Of a stretch of 64,000 nt of DNA, positions 18,276-27,342 are shown in pieces. Position 1 is the stretch's first letter. Every line of letters starts with the position of its first letter. Position numbers and translations under genes: made by a program. Below the pieces are notes generated by a model. It saw nothing but the letters and a program-made list of their open reading frames with translations. It ran no database searches and was not told the DNA's origin. The stretch comes from Psychrobacter proteolyticus. GTDB lineage: Bacteria; Pseudomonadota; Gammaproteobacteria; Pseudomonadales; Moraxellaceae. Location of the stretch: NCBI RefSeq assembly GCF_003350005.1, contig NZ_QLKS01000001.1, forward strand, positions 229,946 to 293,945. Direction: 5' to 3'.

Positions 18276-19043
18276 TTATTGTGACTGAGCAACTTCCTGT
18301 TGACGCAGTTTTAGCATCAATTTTTGATACCAAGCTAGTTTTTGATAAGCCAACAACTGCGCTGCCTTTCTTTTGTTGTCTTGCAATGTGGTTGTATTTT
18401 GAATCACATATATAGTACGTGTGATTTGCTCAAGTGTTTGGCCAGTTTCGCTTTGTACAACCGCCTTGATTGTATGAGCACCTGGCAATACATCTATAGT
18501 GCCAATCGATGTACTCAGCCCTTGTGCCACTTCTTTGTCGTCCAGATAAATACTCACGTTATCGCCTGCTTGTAAAGATGGCTTTACTTGTACATTTACA
18601 GCGATATTTTGGGCAGGACGACGATAAGCGCGCTCTTCGCTTGGTTCAGTGATCGTAAGCTGATAATTGACCGCGGTTTTGACGGTTGAACTATCAGCAT
18701 CAGGTGTAATCGTCGTCTCTGTGCTGGCAGCTTGCGCAGTACTGCTAGACTGACCACTCGTATTGCTATTGTTACTTGAGTTAAGCGTATCATTTCTAGT
18801 CATCACGCTGGTCTGAGTGACTTGCTTGTCTGCTTGCTGTTCATAGTTCTGTGGACGGTCGGTAAAGGTCACTTGACCTGTCTTTTCATCAACGACTTTG
18901 TAAATAGCAGAGGCATTTGCCAAAGGGGCGTAGAGACTGGCTGTGAAGATGAGCAAGCCTGTAAATAATACCTTATTTTTTGTATGACTGCGTATGGTCA
19001 TGGCGGTCTGAATCAAACGGGAATGTTTTGAGAGTGAGTGCAT
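18276..19043 (-). CDS. Secreted DUF4124-domain protein
   Basis: 255 residues. A hydrophobic signal segment (VLFTGLLIFTASLYAPLANASA) is followed directly by a DUF4124 motif (IYKVVDEKTGQVTFTDRPQ), whose function is unknown but which is common in exported gamma-proteobacterial proteins. A Ser/Thr/Asn-rich linker, then an Ig-like segment (about residues 130-215; TITEPSEERAYRRPAQNIAV) and a basic Lys/Gln-rich tail follow. The start at 19043 gives a long positively charged N-region. The ATG at 19001 is a possible alternative with a more ordinary signal. It is a single gene flanked by a shared terminator and a MITE. Confidence 0.75.
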   Translation of the reverse strand: MHSLSKHSRLIQTAMTIRSHTKNKVLFTGLLIFTASLYAPLANASAIYKVVDEKTGQVTFTDRPQNYEQQADKQVTQTSVMTRNDTLNSSNNSNTSGQSSSTAQAASTETTITPDADSSTVKTAVNYQLTITEPSEERAYRRPAQNIAVNVQVKPSLQAGDNVSIYLDDKEVAQGLSTSIGTIDVLPGAHTIKAVVQSETGQTLEQITRTIYVIQNTTTLQDNKRKAAQLLAYQKLAWYQKLMLKLRQQEVAQSQ

Positions 19044-19120
19044 AGTCAGTCAACCTAATAAGTGCGCGTATTTAACAAATATGATAGTACCATTATGGGG
19101 TATTTTTCAGCGAATAACAC

Positions 19121-19294
19121 TAGGGCGTGTCTTCATTTTAAAAATGGTAATAAAAATGAGATAAATTGCAGTCAAACAAAGAAAATAGCGCAAATAATAT
19201 CGAGATATTAGTCAGCTATTTGACGCCGTTTGGCAAGATTTAGCCGTTTTTAACCCATTTAGATGTCTATTGATTGAATTGAAGACACGCCCTA
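19121..19294. mobile_element. 170-bp MITE, copy 2, with TA target duplication
   Basis: Same element as at 8572-8745, in the opposite orientation. The ends GGGCGTGTC / GACACGCCC (19123-19292) are flanked by TA. The two copies align end to end without length change and differ at about an eighth of positions by eye. An extra related end (GAGCGTGTCC, 19295-19304) abuts it directly, so two elements may have nested here. Confidence 0.85.
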
Positions 19295-19323
19295 GAGCGT
19301 GTCCACAATCTGAGTATTAAACA

Positions 19324-19371
19324 TTGAAAGCTTCGTAGCAGTGCCTGTTATTATAATTATGATGGTTGATT
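19324..19371 (-). pseudogene. Decayed duplicate of the 5' end of the adjacent lipoprotein gene
   Basis: 48 bases match 20168-20215 at 44 positions, the region around the start codon of the lipoprotein gene at 19386-20180. In this copy the ATG has become ACG, and after eight bases the similarity stops near a transposon-like end. It is most simply the remnant of a tandem paralogue removed by deletion or insertion. Confidence 0.7.
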
Positions 19372-19385
19372 CAAGTACTCAGCAC

Positions 19386-20180
19386 TTACTCTATCGACGA
19401 TATATTCCATGTATCTAGCAATCTCCAAATGGCAGCATCAATGGCTTGTGCTTGGTCAAGGTTCTTGCGATCAGCATACCAGTTAATTTTTACACCGTTG
19501 TAAATGGACTCTCTATATTCAACAAACATTGGAACTTGCTTAGTTATTGGAATATAAATTTCATAACCTGAAATGAGTGAGTTTTCAGATTGACCAAAAC
19601 ATTTTTGATGGTTATATTCGCCTTTTTCTCCCTTAAACCGATAACAAGTCACTCCATTGTTAGTTTCTGCAGAATCAGCCTCTAACTCTAACATTGTGTA
19701 ATTATCAAAAGACTGCTTGGTATTCCCCCCTAGAGAATAATTATTTACGACAACCTTCACCTGATCAGGATGATCTAACGTGTCGTTAGAGTAGACACTT
19801 CTATCCGACGCTTGTACCCATGAGCCATTGAGCATCAGATTAAACTCATATCTTCTGCCTGAGTGCTTAGAGATAGGCATGTCTCTTGCCTCTGACTCGC
19901 TTATCTTGTCAAATCTTGTAGGTTGATAATCAATAGGAAACTGCCCAATATAACGCTCAGACTGTGGCCGATAAAAATCTCTTTCTACTCGTTCATTGTG
20001 TGTGACAAAATGCTCTCGCCTTTCTCCGACTTCAGCCTTTAAAATAAGATGATCGTTAATCTTCCAAGTAACGATATCGCCCTCTTTATAAGGATCTTGC
20101 TTTTTATCTTGTTGCATACAACTTATTTGAAACAGTGACAAGGTGATTATTAATAAAAATCTTAACGTTGAAAGCTTCAT
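19386..20180 (-). CDS. Predicted lipoprotein of unknown function
   Basis: 264 residues. The signal peptide ends in a lipobox (FQISC), so the protein is probably lipid-anchored in the envelope. After a short Lys/Gln/Asp linker, residues 25-264 show no motif I recognise. The region is polar and aromatic-rich (many Tyr), with four Cys in the mature part that could form disulfides (CYRFKGEKG, QKCFGQSE). The ATG at 20180 is used because it starts the signal peptide; the longer frame has no ribosome site. No partner gene is evident. A fragment of a second copy lies just downstream. Confidence 0.65.
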   Translation of the reverse strand: MKLSTLRFLLIITLSLFQISCMQQDKKQDPYKEGDIVTWKINDHLILKAEVGERREHFVTHNERVERDFYRPQSERYIGQFPIDYQPTRFDKISESEARDMPISKHSGRRYEFNLMLNGSWVQASDRSVYSNDTLDHPDQVKVVVNNYSLGGNTKQSFDNYTMLELEADSAETNNGVTCYRFKGEKGEYNHQKCFGQSENSLISGYEIYIPITKQVPMFVEYRESIYNGVKINWYADRKNLDQAQAIDAAIWRLLDTWNISSIE

Positions 20181-20408
20181 AGCAGTGCCTGTTGTTATAA
20201 TCATGATGGCTGATTATGAAAAATTGAGCGTTACGACCAGTATTTACTATCGAGCATTCATTCTTATACCATTCACAAAAATTAGAGTAGCAAGGAAAAC
20301 AAGTGCAAGTACTACGCATTGTAGACTAAAAGATTTTGACGCAACTAATCGTATTTTTTGGGTTTGGTATTAATCTCTTATTTTAGGATAATTATTAGTT
20401 TAAATTCC

Positions 20409-20448
20409 ATAAAAAAACCAGCTAAGAATAACTTAGCTGGTTTTTTTG
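20409..20448. terminator. Rho-independent terminator of glnA
   Basis: A perfect 15-bp stem AAAAAACCAGCTAAG / CTTAGCTGGTTTTTT has a 5-base loop. It lies 30 bases downstream of the glnA stop and could also act on the opposite strand. Confidence 0.9.
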
Positions 20449-20479
20449 ATTCAAAATAACTGAGTGCTTTAGCGACTAA

Positions 20480-21889
20480 TTAGCAGCTGTAGTACATATC
20501 AAACTCGACTGGATGCACAGTTACATTCAGACGTTGCACTTCTTCTTCTTTCAAAGCGATAAACGCTTCTAGCATGTCTTCAGTGAATACATCGCCTTTT
20601 AATAAGAAGTCATGATCGTCACGCAGTGCTTGCAATGCAACATCTAAGCTCTCTGCAACCGTTGGGATTTGTGCTTCTTCTTCTGGTGGCAAGTCATACA
20701 AGTTTTTGTCAGCAGCTTCACCTGGATGCATTTTGTTTTGGATACCGTCAAGGCCAGCCATCAGCAATGCAGCAAATGCTAAGTATGGGTTAGCCGTTGG
20801 ATCAGGGAAACGTGCTTCTACACGTACCGCTTTCGGGCTGCTCACGTGTGGAATACGGATAGATGCTGAACGGTTAGATGCTGAATAAGCAAGTTTGATA
20901 GGCGCTTCATAATGTGGTACTAGACGCTTATAGCTGTTCGTTGATGGGTTAGTAATCGCATTCAACGCACGAGCATGCTTGATAATCCCGCCAATGAAGT
21001 ACAATGCTGTTTCAGACAGACCAGCATACTCATCACCAGAGAATGTGTTTACACCGTCTTTTGAGATTGACATATGTACGTGCATACCTGAACCGTTATC
21101 ACCAACGATTGGCTTAGGCATAAAGGTCGCTGTTTTGCCAAACTGATGCGCAACGTTATGAACAACATATTTCAATTGCTGAACTTCATCCGCTTTACGT
21201 ACCATCGTGTTGAATGCAACACCAATTTCAGACTGGCAAGAAGCAACTTCATGGTGATGAACTTCAACCGATCCTTCACCAACGATTTCTTCGATTCGTT
21301 CACACATAACAGCACGCATATCATGTGAGCTATCGATTGGTGGTACTGGGAAATAGCCGCCTTTCACACGTGGGCGATGCGCCATGTTGCCCCACTCATA
21401 AGTCTCGCCAGTCGACCATGCTGCTTCTTCAGCCGTGATTTTATGACTAACGCCAGACATATCAACTGACCATTTAACATCGTCAAATACAAAGAACTCA
21501 GGCTCTGGACCGAAGTAAGCAGTATCACCGATACCAGTAGACTTTAAATACTCTTCAGCGCGACGTGCGATAGAACGTGGGTCACGGTCATAACCTTGTA
21601 GCGTGGATGGCTCGATGATATCGCAAGTCACTACCACAGTCACCGCGTCAAAGAACGGGTCAACAAAAGCAGTTTCTGGATCAGGACGCAAGATCATATC
21701 TGACGCTTCGATACCTTTCCAACCAGCGATTGATGAGCCATCAAACATTTTGCCATCTTCCATGACATCTTCATCAACGGTATGCGCTGGGAAGCTGATG
21801 TGCTGCTCTTTGCCGCGTGTATCAGTAAAGCGAAAATCAACCCATTTAGCATTAGAGGATTGGATAAGATCTAATAGTTTATTCGACAT
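20480..21889 (-). CDS. glnA: Glutamine synthetase, type I
   Basis: 469 residues, the normal size of a dodecameric GSI. It makes glutamine from glutamate, ammonia and ATP. Motifs are DGSSIAGW near residue 50, the ATP-binding [33 protein letters not shown], and the adenylylation tyrosine in NLYDLPPEE near the C-terminus, so activity should be under GlnE control. The ATG at 21889 has GGAGA upstream. It is a single gene with its own terminator. The upstream region carries a sigma-54 promoter and an NtrC-like site. Confidence 0.97.
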   Translation of the reverse strand: MSNKLLDLIQSSNAKWVDFRFTDTRGKEQHISFPAHTVDEDVMEDGKMFDGSSIAGWKGIEASDMILRPDPETAFVDPFFDAVTVVVTCDIIEPSTLQGYDRDPRSIARRAEEYLKSTGIGDTAYFGPEPEFFVFDDVKWSVDMSGVSHKITAEEAAWSTGETYEWGNMAHRPRVKGGYFPVPPIDSSHDMRAVMCERIEEIVGEGSVEVHHHEVASCQSEIGVAFNTMVRKADEVQQLKYVVHNVAHQFGKTATFMPKPIVGDNGSGMHVHMSISKDGVNTFSGDEYAGLSETALYFIGGIIKHARALNAITNPSTNSYKRLVPHYEAPIKLAYSASNRSASIRIPHVSSPKAVRVEARFPDPTANPYLAFAALLMAGLDGIQNKMHPGEAADKNLYDLPPEEEAQIPTVAESLDVALQALRDDHDFLLKGDVFTEDMLEAFIALKEEEVQRLNVTVHPVEFDMYYSC

Positions 21890-22219
21890 GAATAGTCTCC
21901 GTTGTGTTGATCACGTAATTGCGATTTAAAATTATTAATATGATGTTCTTGTCCAAGAATGTCAGATGTGCTCTCAATACTAAAATAGCGCATTCGATAT
22001 TATGCTTATTATCAGCACTATTTTGCGTATTAGTCAAGATGCTCATCTAAAGCGTTTACTCAATCAGACCAATATTTGTGCACATGGTCTAACATACGCC
22101 AATTCAATCCTAACGACATTCTAGCAATATACAACTCATAATACTGAACTCTTCGGGCTCTTGTTAATAATTATTTTTAGACCAGTTTTTTGGCTTTAAA
22201 AATAATCATAACAGCAATA

Positions 22220-22237
22220 ATGCAAAGGCTATGCCAA
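22220..22237 (-). promoter_or_regulatory. Sigma-54 (RpoN) promoter of glnA
   Basis: On the minus strand the sequence TTGGCATAGCCTTTGCAT fits the -24/-12 consensus, with GG and GC exactly 10 bases apart. The start would be near 22211, giving a leader of about 320 bases before glnA. No comparable sigma-54 site was noticed on the plus strand in this gap. Confidence 0.75.
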
Positions 22238-22371
22238 TGTATTGCCACTCTGATAACAGATATAGTTATAGATAGATTTAATTATCAATATTTACAGTGA
22301 TTTATACGATTAATATCGTTATATATTAATTAATTCTCATCTAGTTCAGTTTTAAAATAGCACTTAATTAG

Positions 22372-22450
22372 AGCACCAGTTAAGAACTAAAAGCACTAAA
22401 TTGGTGCAAATACAAGTATGTTAATTATTGAAATGCTATTTTCTGGTGCT
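22372..22450. promoter_or_regulatory. NtrC-type enhancer region of glnA
   Basis: 22392-22408 (AGCACTAAATTGGTGCA) is a near match to the palindromic NtrC site of enteric glnA (TGCAC-N7-GTGCA type). Half-sites lie at 22372-22378 (GCACCAG) and 22444-22450 (TGGTGCT). They sit 160-240 bases upstream of the sigma-54 promoter, as expected of an enhancer. Confidence 0.65.
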
Positions 22451-22717
22451 ATGCTAATATCTGAATTCATGACATTATCCCTGAGCAAACTATCCTCGTG
22501 ATCGATACCATAATAAAAAATATGTTTTTACTTGGTGCTTACTTAGATAGCCTATACCCTACATTTGATAGAAAACAAAATAGTGGTAAGATAACCGCGC
22601 GCAATAACCCCCTCTGTTATAGTCATAGCTATTTATGTTTGGCAATCAAGTGACTCGATAACAGTGAGAACCAATTTTATGTTAAAAATATAATAAAACT
22701 GATAAGTTGAAGCCTTA

Positions 22718-23341
22718 ATGATTTTGATGATCGATAATTACGATAGCTTTACGTACAATATCGTACAGTACTTCGGTGAGCTAAAGCAGGACATCACTGT
22801 CTGGCGTAATGATCAGGTCAGCATTGAGCAGATTAAAACCCTCGCACCTGATGTCATTGTGATTGGCCCAGGTCCTTGCGATCCTGACCGTGCAGGTATT
22901 TCGCTGCAAGCCATTGAGACATTTAAAGGGATTATTCCTATACTGGGTATATGCTTGGGTCATCAAGCTATCGGTCAAGCCTTTGGCGGTCAAGTGGTCA
23001 AAGCTGGGGGAGTCATGCATGGCCGCTTATCCGCTATCTATCACAACAAGCAAGGTGTGTTTGCTGGATTACCTAACCCGTCACAGGTTACGCGTTATCA
23101 TTCGCTCGTCATTGATAAGATAAACCTACCAGACTGCCTTGAACTCACCGCATGGACACAAAATGCCGATGGTAGTATTGAGGAAATCATGGGTATTCGC
23201 CATAAGGCGTTTGCTGTAGAAGGTGTCCAGTTCCATCCTGAGTCCATATTGAGCGAAGCAGGTTATCAATTGCTCAATAACTTTTTACAGACTCATGGCT
23301 TGGCTACTCTGACATCCGATGAGCTACCACAAGTTGGCTAG
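22718..23341 (+). CDS. trpG: Anthranilate synthase component II (glutamine amidotransferase)
   Basis: 207 residues. Releases ammonia from glutamine for TrpE. The class I GATase triad is visible: Cys79 in [11 protein letters not shown] and the His-Glu of FHPESI. The N-terminal [14 protein letters not shown] is typical. The trpE gene does not lie next to it in this window. trpD follows 98 bases downstream. The ribosome site is weak, but the N-terminus matches the family exactly. It may also serve para-aminobenzoate synthesis, as in other species with one amidotransferase. Confidence 0.95.
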   Translation: MILMIDNYDSFTYNIVQYFGELKQDITVWRNDQVSIEQIKTLAPDVIVIGPGPCDPDRAGISLQAIETFKGIIPILGICLGHQAIGQAFGGQVVKAGGVMHGRLSAIYHNKQGVFAGLPNPSQVTRYHSLVIDKINLPDCLELTAWTQNADGSIEEIMGIRHKAFAVEGVQFHPESILSEAGYQLLNNFLQTHGLATLTSDELPQVG

Positions 23342-23439
23342 ATTTGACTAAAAGCACGTCGGTAAAAAACACTGCTTTCATAAGCCTATGCCAAATTTCA
23401 CACAGATTCATATAAAAAATAATAGTAAGTGAGACCATA

Positions 23440-24561
23440 ATGAGTACGACAAAAATAGAAGAAACGCACACGCCAGAGAGTATTGCAAAATTGTCTGATG
23501 ATCAAACGCATCAATTGCTAACCACAGCTTTGGGTAGAATATTTCAACACATCGATTTAACTTTTGATGAGATGTATCAAGTGATGCTCATCATCATGCA
23601 AGGTAGATGTAGCGACGCCATGATGGGCGCTATCTTGACAGGCCTACGCATGAAGGGCGAATCCATCGACGAGATTACTGCATCTGCCAGTGCCATGCGT
23701 GCACTAGCCGCCAATATTGAACCAAAGAACTGCGATTACTTGGTAGATATCGTCGGTACTGGCGGCGATGGAGCTAACTTGTTTAATGTCTCGACTGCAT
23801 CGGCATTGGTTGTTGCGGCGGCTGGTGCACAAGTTGCTAAGCACGGCAATCGCGGCGTCTCGACCAAATCTGGTAGCTCAGACTTACTTGAGCAAGCAGG
23901 TATCAGTCTTGCGCTCACGCCAGAGCAAGCAAAAGACTGTATCGAAAACCAAGGTATCGGGTTTTTATTCGCACCTAATCATCACAGCGCCATGCGTTAT
24001 GCCAACCCTGTACGCCGTGAATTAAAAGCGCGTACTATCTTTAATATATTAGGCCCATTGACCAACCCTGCTGGCACGCCAAACTTAGTCATCGGTGTGT
24101 TTACCGCGCAGTTATGTGAGCCGATTGCTAAGGTGATGAAAAACTTAGGCGCACGTCATGTCATGGTAGTAGGCGCAAAAGATGGTCTTGATGAAATCAG
24201 TCTTGCGACTTCGACCACAGTCGCTGAGCTAAAAGATGGCGAGATATCAGTTTATGACATGATGCCAGAAGATGCGGGTATCGGATCTCAAACCCTTATT
24301 GGCCTTGATGTCGACTCTCCAGCACAAAGCCTTGAGTTGATTCGTGCTGCACTATCTGGAGCCGACACTCATGACCGTGCCGTACTTAAAGCACGTGATA
24401 TGATTGCGCTAAATGCAGGTGCCGCGATATACACTGCAGGACTTGCCAGCAACTACCCTAACGGTGTTAGCCGAGCACAAAAAATTATTCAAAATGGCGA
24501 TGCTTTACTCAAACTTGAGTCTTTAGCCAACTATACCCAACAGCTAGTCGCTCAAGGTTAA
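23440..24561 (+). CDS. trpD: Anthranilate phosphoribosyltransferase
   Basis: 373 residues. Transfers phosphoribose from PRPP to anthranilate. The PRPP/anthranilate region (DIVGTGGDGANLFNVSTAS), the AKHGNRGVSTKSGSSDLLE loop and the FLFAPNHHSAMR motif are intact. The N-terminus carries about 25 extra residues compared with the shortest family members. ATG at 23440 with GTGAG upstream. It lies between trpG and trpC. The interval to trpC is enlarged by an inverted-repeat element. Confidence 0.96.
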   Translation: MSTTKIEETHTPESIAKLSDDQTHQLLTTALGRIFQHIDLTFDEMYQVMLIIMQGRCSDAMMGAILTGLRMKGESIDEITASASAMRALAANIEPKNCDYLVDIVGTGGDGANLFNVSTASALVVAAAGAQVAKHGNRGVSTKSGSSDLLEQAGISLALTPEQAKDCIENQGIGFLFAPNHHSAMRYANPVRRELKARTIFNILGPLTNPAGTPNLVIGVFTAQLCEPIAKVMKNLGARHVMVVGAKDGLDEISLATSTTVAELKDGEISVYDMMPEDAGIGSQTLIGLDVDSPAQSLELIRAALSGADTHDRAVLKARDMIALNAGAAIYTAGLASNYPNGVSRAQKIIQNGDALLKLESLANYTQQLVAQG

Positions 24562-24584
24562 CTTATAAGCACTCATATACTGTC

Positions 24585-24703
24585 TATAGTCAAAGACATC
24601 TAAAATGGATGCAAGGCAGCCAACCGCAGATTGTACAAGTCGTACATCTAGGACGGGCAACGCCGTAGCCGCTTAGTAGTTACTAATAGTTCTCTGACTA
24701 TAT
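24585..24703. mobile_element. Small inverted-repeat element (MITE-like) inside the trp cluster
   Basis: 119 bases between trpD and trpC bounded by TATAGTCAaAGA and its inverted complement TCTcTGACTATA. The interior (CAAGGCAGCCAACCGCAG, ACAAGTCGTACATCTAGGAC) is GC-richer than the flanks and non-coding. It has the shape of a MITE or REP-like element; no second copy is in this window. It could fold in the mRNA and lower expression of downstream genes. Confidence 0.6.
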
Positions 24704-24731
24704 TTACATTTAACGATATTCGGATACCAGT

Positions 24732-25601
24732 ATGACCACAACTCATTCAGACATACCGTCAGTGCTACAGCGCATTGTCGCCACCAAAGTAGAAGAAGTA
24801 AAAGCCGCTCGCGAAGCATTGTCTTTAGAGGAATTGCAAGCACAGGTCGCAGCTGATGATAAACCGCGTCGAGGTTTTGCCGCGGCATTACGTGCTGCTG
24901 GCGCTAAAGAAAATGGTATCGGTATCATTGCTGAGATTAAAAAAGCATCCCCGTCTAAAGGCATTATCAATCATAACTTTACCCCTGCTCTATTTGCGCA
25001 GCAGTATGAGCAAGCGGGCGCTAGTTGTCTGTCTGTATTGACCGATCGTGATTACTTTCAGGGTGATGACAGCTACCTGATTCAAGCAGCTAATACCTCA
25101 AGTCTACCGATATTACGTAAAGACTTTATGATTGATGTCTATCAAATTTATCAATCCTACCTAATGGGCGCTGACTGCATCCTACTCATTATGGCTTGCC
25201 TAGATGATGCCCAAGTACGAGAGCTACATGCGCTCAGTATTGAGCTTGGTATGGACGTATTGATAGAAGTACATACCCAGTCTGAGCTTGAGCGTGCGCT
25301 ACAATTGCCACGTTCAGTACACAATATCTACGGTATCAATAACCGTGATTTGAATACCTTTGATGTGGACCTACAAACCACGCTTGATCTTAAGAATATT
25401 TTAAACGACGCACTCGCTGCTAATAGCGCTGAACAAAAACCACTTATCGTGACCGAGAGTGGCATTCATAGCAGTGATGATATTCGTCTTATGCTAAATA
25501 ATGATATTCAGCACTTTTTGATCGGTGAGCAATTTATGAAAACTGATCATCCAGGGCAAGCGTTACAATCCTTACTTGCGGGCGTCGCAGCAGACGGGTA
25601 A
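24732..25601 (+). CDS. trpC: Indole-3-glycerol phosphate synthase
   Basis: 289 residues, a monofunctional TIM-barrel enzyme (no TrpF fused). It converts CdRP to indole glycerol phosphate. Visible family blocks are LQRIVATKVEEV, IIAEIKKASPSKG (catalytic Lys), FGDSYLI-type ring positions replaced here by QGDDSYL, and VTESGIHSSDDI, IGEQFMKTDHPG. ATG at 24732. An smr-domain gene follows 108 bases later. It completes the trpG-trpD-trpC unit. Confidence 0.96.
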   Translation: MTTTHSDIPSVLQRIVATKVEEVKAAREALSLEELQAQVAADDKPRRGFAAALRAAGAKENGIGIIAEIKKASPSKGIINHNFTPALFAQQYEQAGASCLSVLTDRDYFQGDDSYLIQAANTSSLPILRKDFMIDVYQIYQSYLMGADCILLIMACLDDAQVRELHALSIELGMDVLIEVHTQSELERALQLPRSVHNIYGINNRDLNTFDVDLQTTLDLKNILNDALAANSAEQKPLIVTESGIHSSDDIRLMLNNDIQHFLIGEQFMKTDHPGQALQSLLAGVAADG

Positions 25602-25709
25602 AGTAACTCAATAATTTATGCTTCAATAAATGCTCAATAGCTTGAACAATGTCTATGCTATATACATTGTTCAATCAACCATTCATCAATCAACGATACG
25701 TTAACTTTT

Positions 25710-26441
25710 ATGTCAAACTCTCTGTTTTCAAAAGAAATGCAAGACCAGCTCAAAGAACTCAAAGGCCAGCTGAGCAAGGGCCGTGATACCAATTCACCTG
25801 AAGGTGAGAATCAAAAGCCAACTGAGCCGGTGTCGCTACCGACTCAAAAGCAAGTAAAAAAGACAGTTAAGCAGCTAGATAGTGAACATATCGATGACGA
25901 TAAAGTTCTGTTTATGCAAGCCATGCACGGTGTCAATCAGCTAGAAGACAAAAATGTCCGCTCACCTGCCAGCGCAGTTAGAGCAGGCAAACCTGATGCA
26001 GCGACACTATCAAAACGTGCCGCAGCCCAAGGTAGTGAAGCCAGTGATCTAGGCGCAGGCTTGTCTGATATGCAAGCACTACTAAACCCAGTCGCTGCTG
26101 AAGCTTATTTGTCTTATAAGCAGCCTACACTGCAAAATAAAATCTTTGATCAACTTAAGAAAGGCAAGCTGCGTTGGTATGATGCGGTAGATATCCATGG
26201 CTGTACGATAGAAGAAGCACGCGAAGCGATGACTCAATTATTGAGCCAAGCCAAACAGAAAAACGAAACTATGGTAAAAATTGTCCATGGTAAAGGTAGT
26301 GAAGCAATTCTAAAAACCTGTATCAATGGCTGGTTGCGTCAATTGCCAGAAGTATTAGCTTTTTGCTCTGCGCCACCAAAAGATGGTGGTAACGGTGCTG
26401 TATTGGTACTGCTCAAAAAACCTAAAGCAGATGGTGAATAG
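25710..26441 (+). CDS. Smr-domain endonuclease-like protein
   Basis: 243 residues. The N-terminal half is polar and low in complexity. The C-terminal third (about residues 160-240) is an Smr domain as in MutS2 and YdaL/SmrB, with DIHGCTIEEAREAM, the VHGKGSEAILK motif and the CSAPPKDGGNGAVLVLLKK end. Standalone Smr proteins such as E. coli SmrB cleave mRNA at stalled, collided ribosomes. That role is a family inference here. ATG at 25710; a clear terminator follows. It is probably the last gene of the trp transcript. Confidence 0.85.
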   Translation: MSNSLFSKEMQDQLKELKGQLSKGRDTNSPEGENQKPTEPVSLPTQKQVKKTVKQLDSEHIDDDKVLFMQAMHGVNQLEDKNVRSPASAVRAGKPDAATLSKRAAAQGSEASDLGAGLSDMQALLNPVAAEAYLSYKQPTLQNKIFDQLKKGKLRWYDAVDIHGCTIEEAREAMTQLLSQAKQKNETMVKIVHGKGSEAILKTCINGWLRQLPEVLAFCSAPPKDGGNGAVLVLLKKPKADGE

Positions 26442-26470
26442 ATTTTATTGTTGATTCAACGGTATTAAAT

Positions 26471-26503
26471 AAAAAGGACTGCGAATAAGCAGTCCTTTTT
26501 TTA
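26471..26503 (+). terminator. Rho-independent terminator of the trp-smr unit
   Basis: A perfect stem AAAAAGGACTGC / GCAGTCCTTTTT with a 6-base loop and a T-run begins 30 bases after the smr stop. Confidence 0.92.
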
Positions 26504-26649
26504 TCAATCATCCATGGCTCAGACATGGACTGTAACAATGCTTCCTTCAATGAACGCTCTCTTTAATGTACATTCCATTTGATGTTAGCTTCTCATTCTG
26601 CATTAATATATTGACTTGAGCTCCTTCTAATTAGCAAAGCGAAATCACT

Positions 26650-27282
26650 ATGAGCATACAGACTATTGAAAACACTAACGAACTAGAACGGCAGATTGCT
26701 GCGTTGATCGTACTTGAACCGAGGTTCGCCCCTGTCTATAAGCAGGTTGGTACCCCTAACCTTAGGCATAACGCAGGTGGGTTTGAGCAGTTGATGAGAG
26801 CGATGGTCGGTCAGCAGTTATCAGTTGCCGCCGCTGCTAGTATTTGGAAACGGTTGGTTGATGCAGAATTGATCACCCCGCAAGCTATACGTGAAGCGAC
26901 AGACGATACCTTAAAGAAGCAAGGATTGTCTAAGCAAAAAACTCGTTATGTACGCTCTTTAGTGGATCATGATATAGACTTTGCAGTATTGGAAGCCTTG
27001 CCAAATGAAGAAGTCATAACAAATTTAACCGCTGTTACAGGCATTGGACGTTGGACAGCTGAGATGTATTTACTATTTTCGCTAAAACGTGCAGACATAC
27101 TCGCTGTCGATGATTTGGCCATTAAAGTTGCAGCCATGGAGTTGTTAGGCTTAGCAGAGCCCCCAACACCCAAGCAGCTAAAAGACTTAACTCAGCACTG
27201 GTCACCTTATCATAGTGCTGCCAGTCTATTGCTTTGGTCGTACTACGGCTCATTACGTGATAAAACCGCAGTACCTTTATAA
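26650..27282 (+). CDS. DNA-3-methyladenine glycosylase II-like (HhH-GPD) protein
   Basis: 210 residues, the compact AlkA/MagII type. It removes alkylated bases to start base excision repair. The helix-hairpin-helix region LTAVTGIGRWTAEMYLLFSL and the catalytic Asp in ILAVDDLAIKVA are intact. There is no N-terminal AlkA TBP-like domain, no iron-sulfur cluster cysteines and no Ada domain. ATG at 26650 with a weak ribosome site. The convergent mscS-type gene ends about 60 bases downstream. Confidence 0.88.
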   Translation: MSIQTIENTNELERQIAALIVLEPRFAPVYKQVGTPNLRHNAGGFEQLMRAMVGQQLSVAAAASIWKRLVDAELITPQAIREATDDTLKKQGLSKQKTRYVRSLVDHDIDFAVLEALPNEEVITNLTAVTGIGRWTAEMYLLFSLKRADILAVDDLAIKVAAMELLGLAEPPTPKQLKDLTQHWSPYHSAASLLLWSYYGSLRDKTAVPL

Positions 27283-27342
27283 CTAATTGAGCAAAAACAT
27301 AGCCAGTGTTATTCACCACTACTCATAAGAAAAGAGTCTCTT

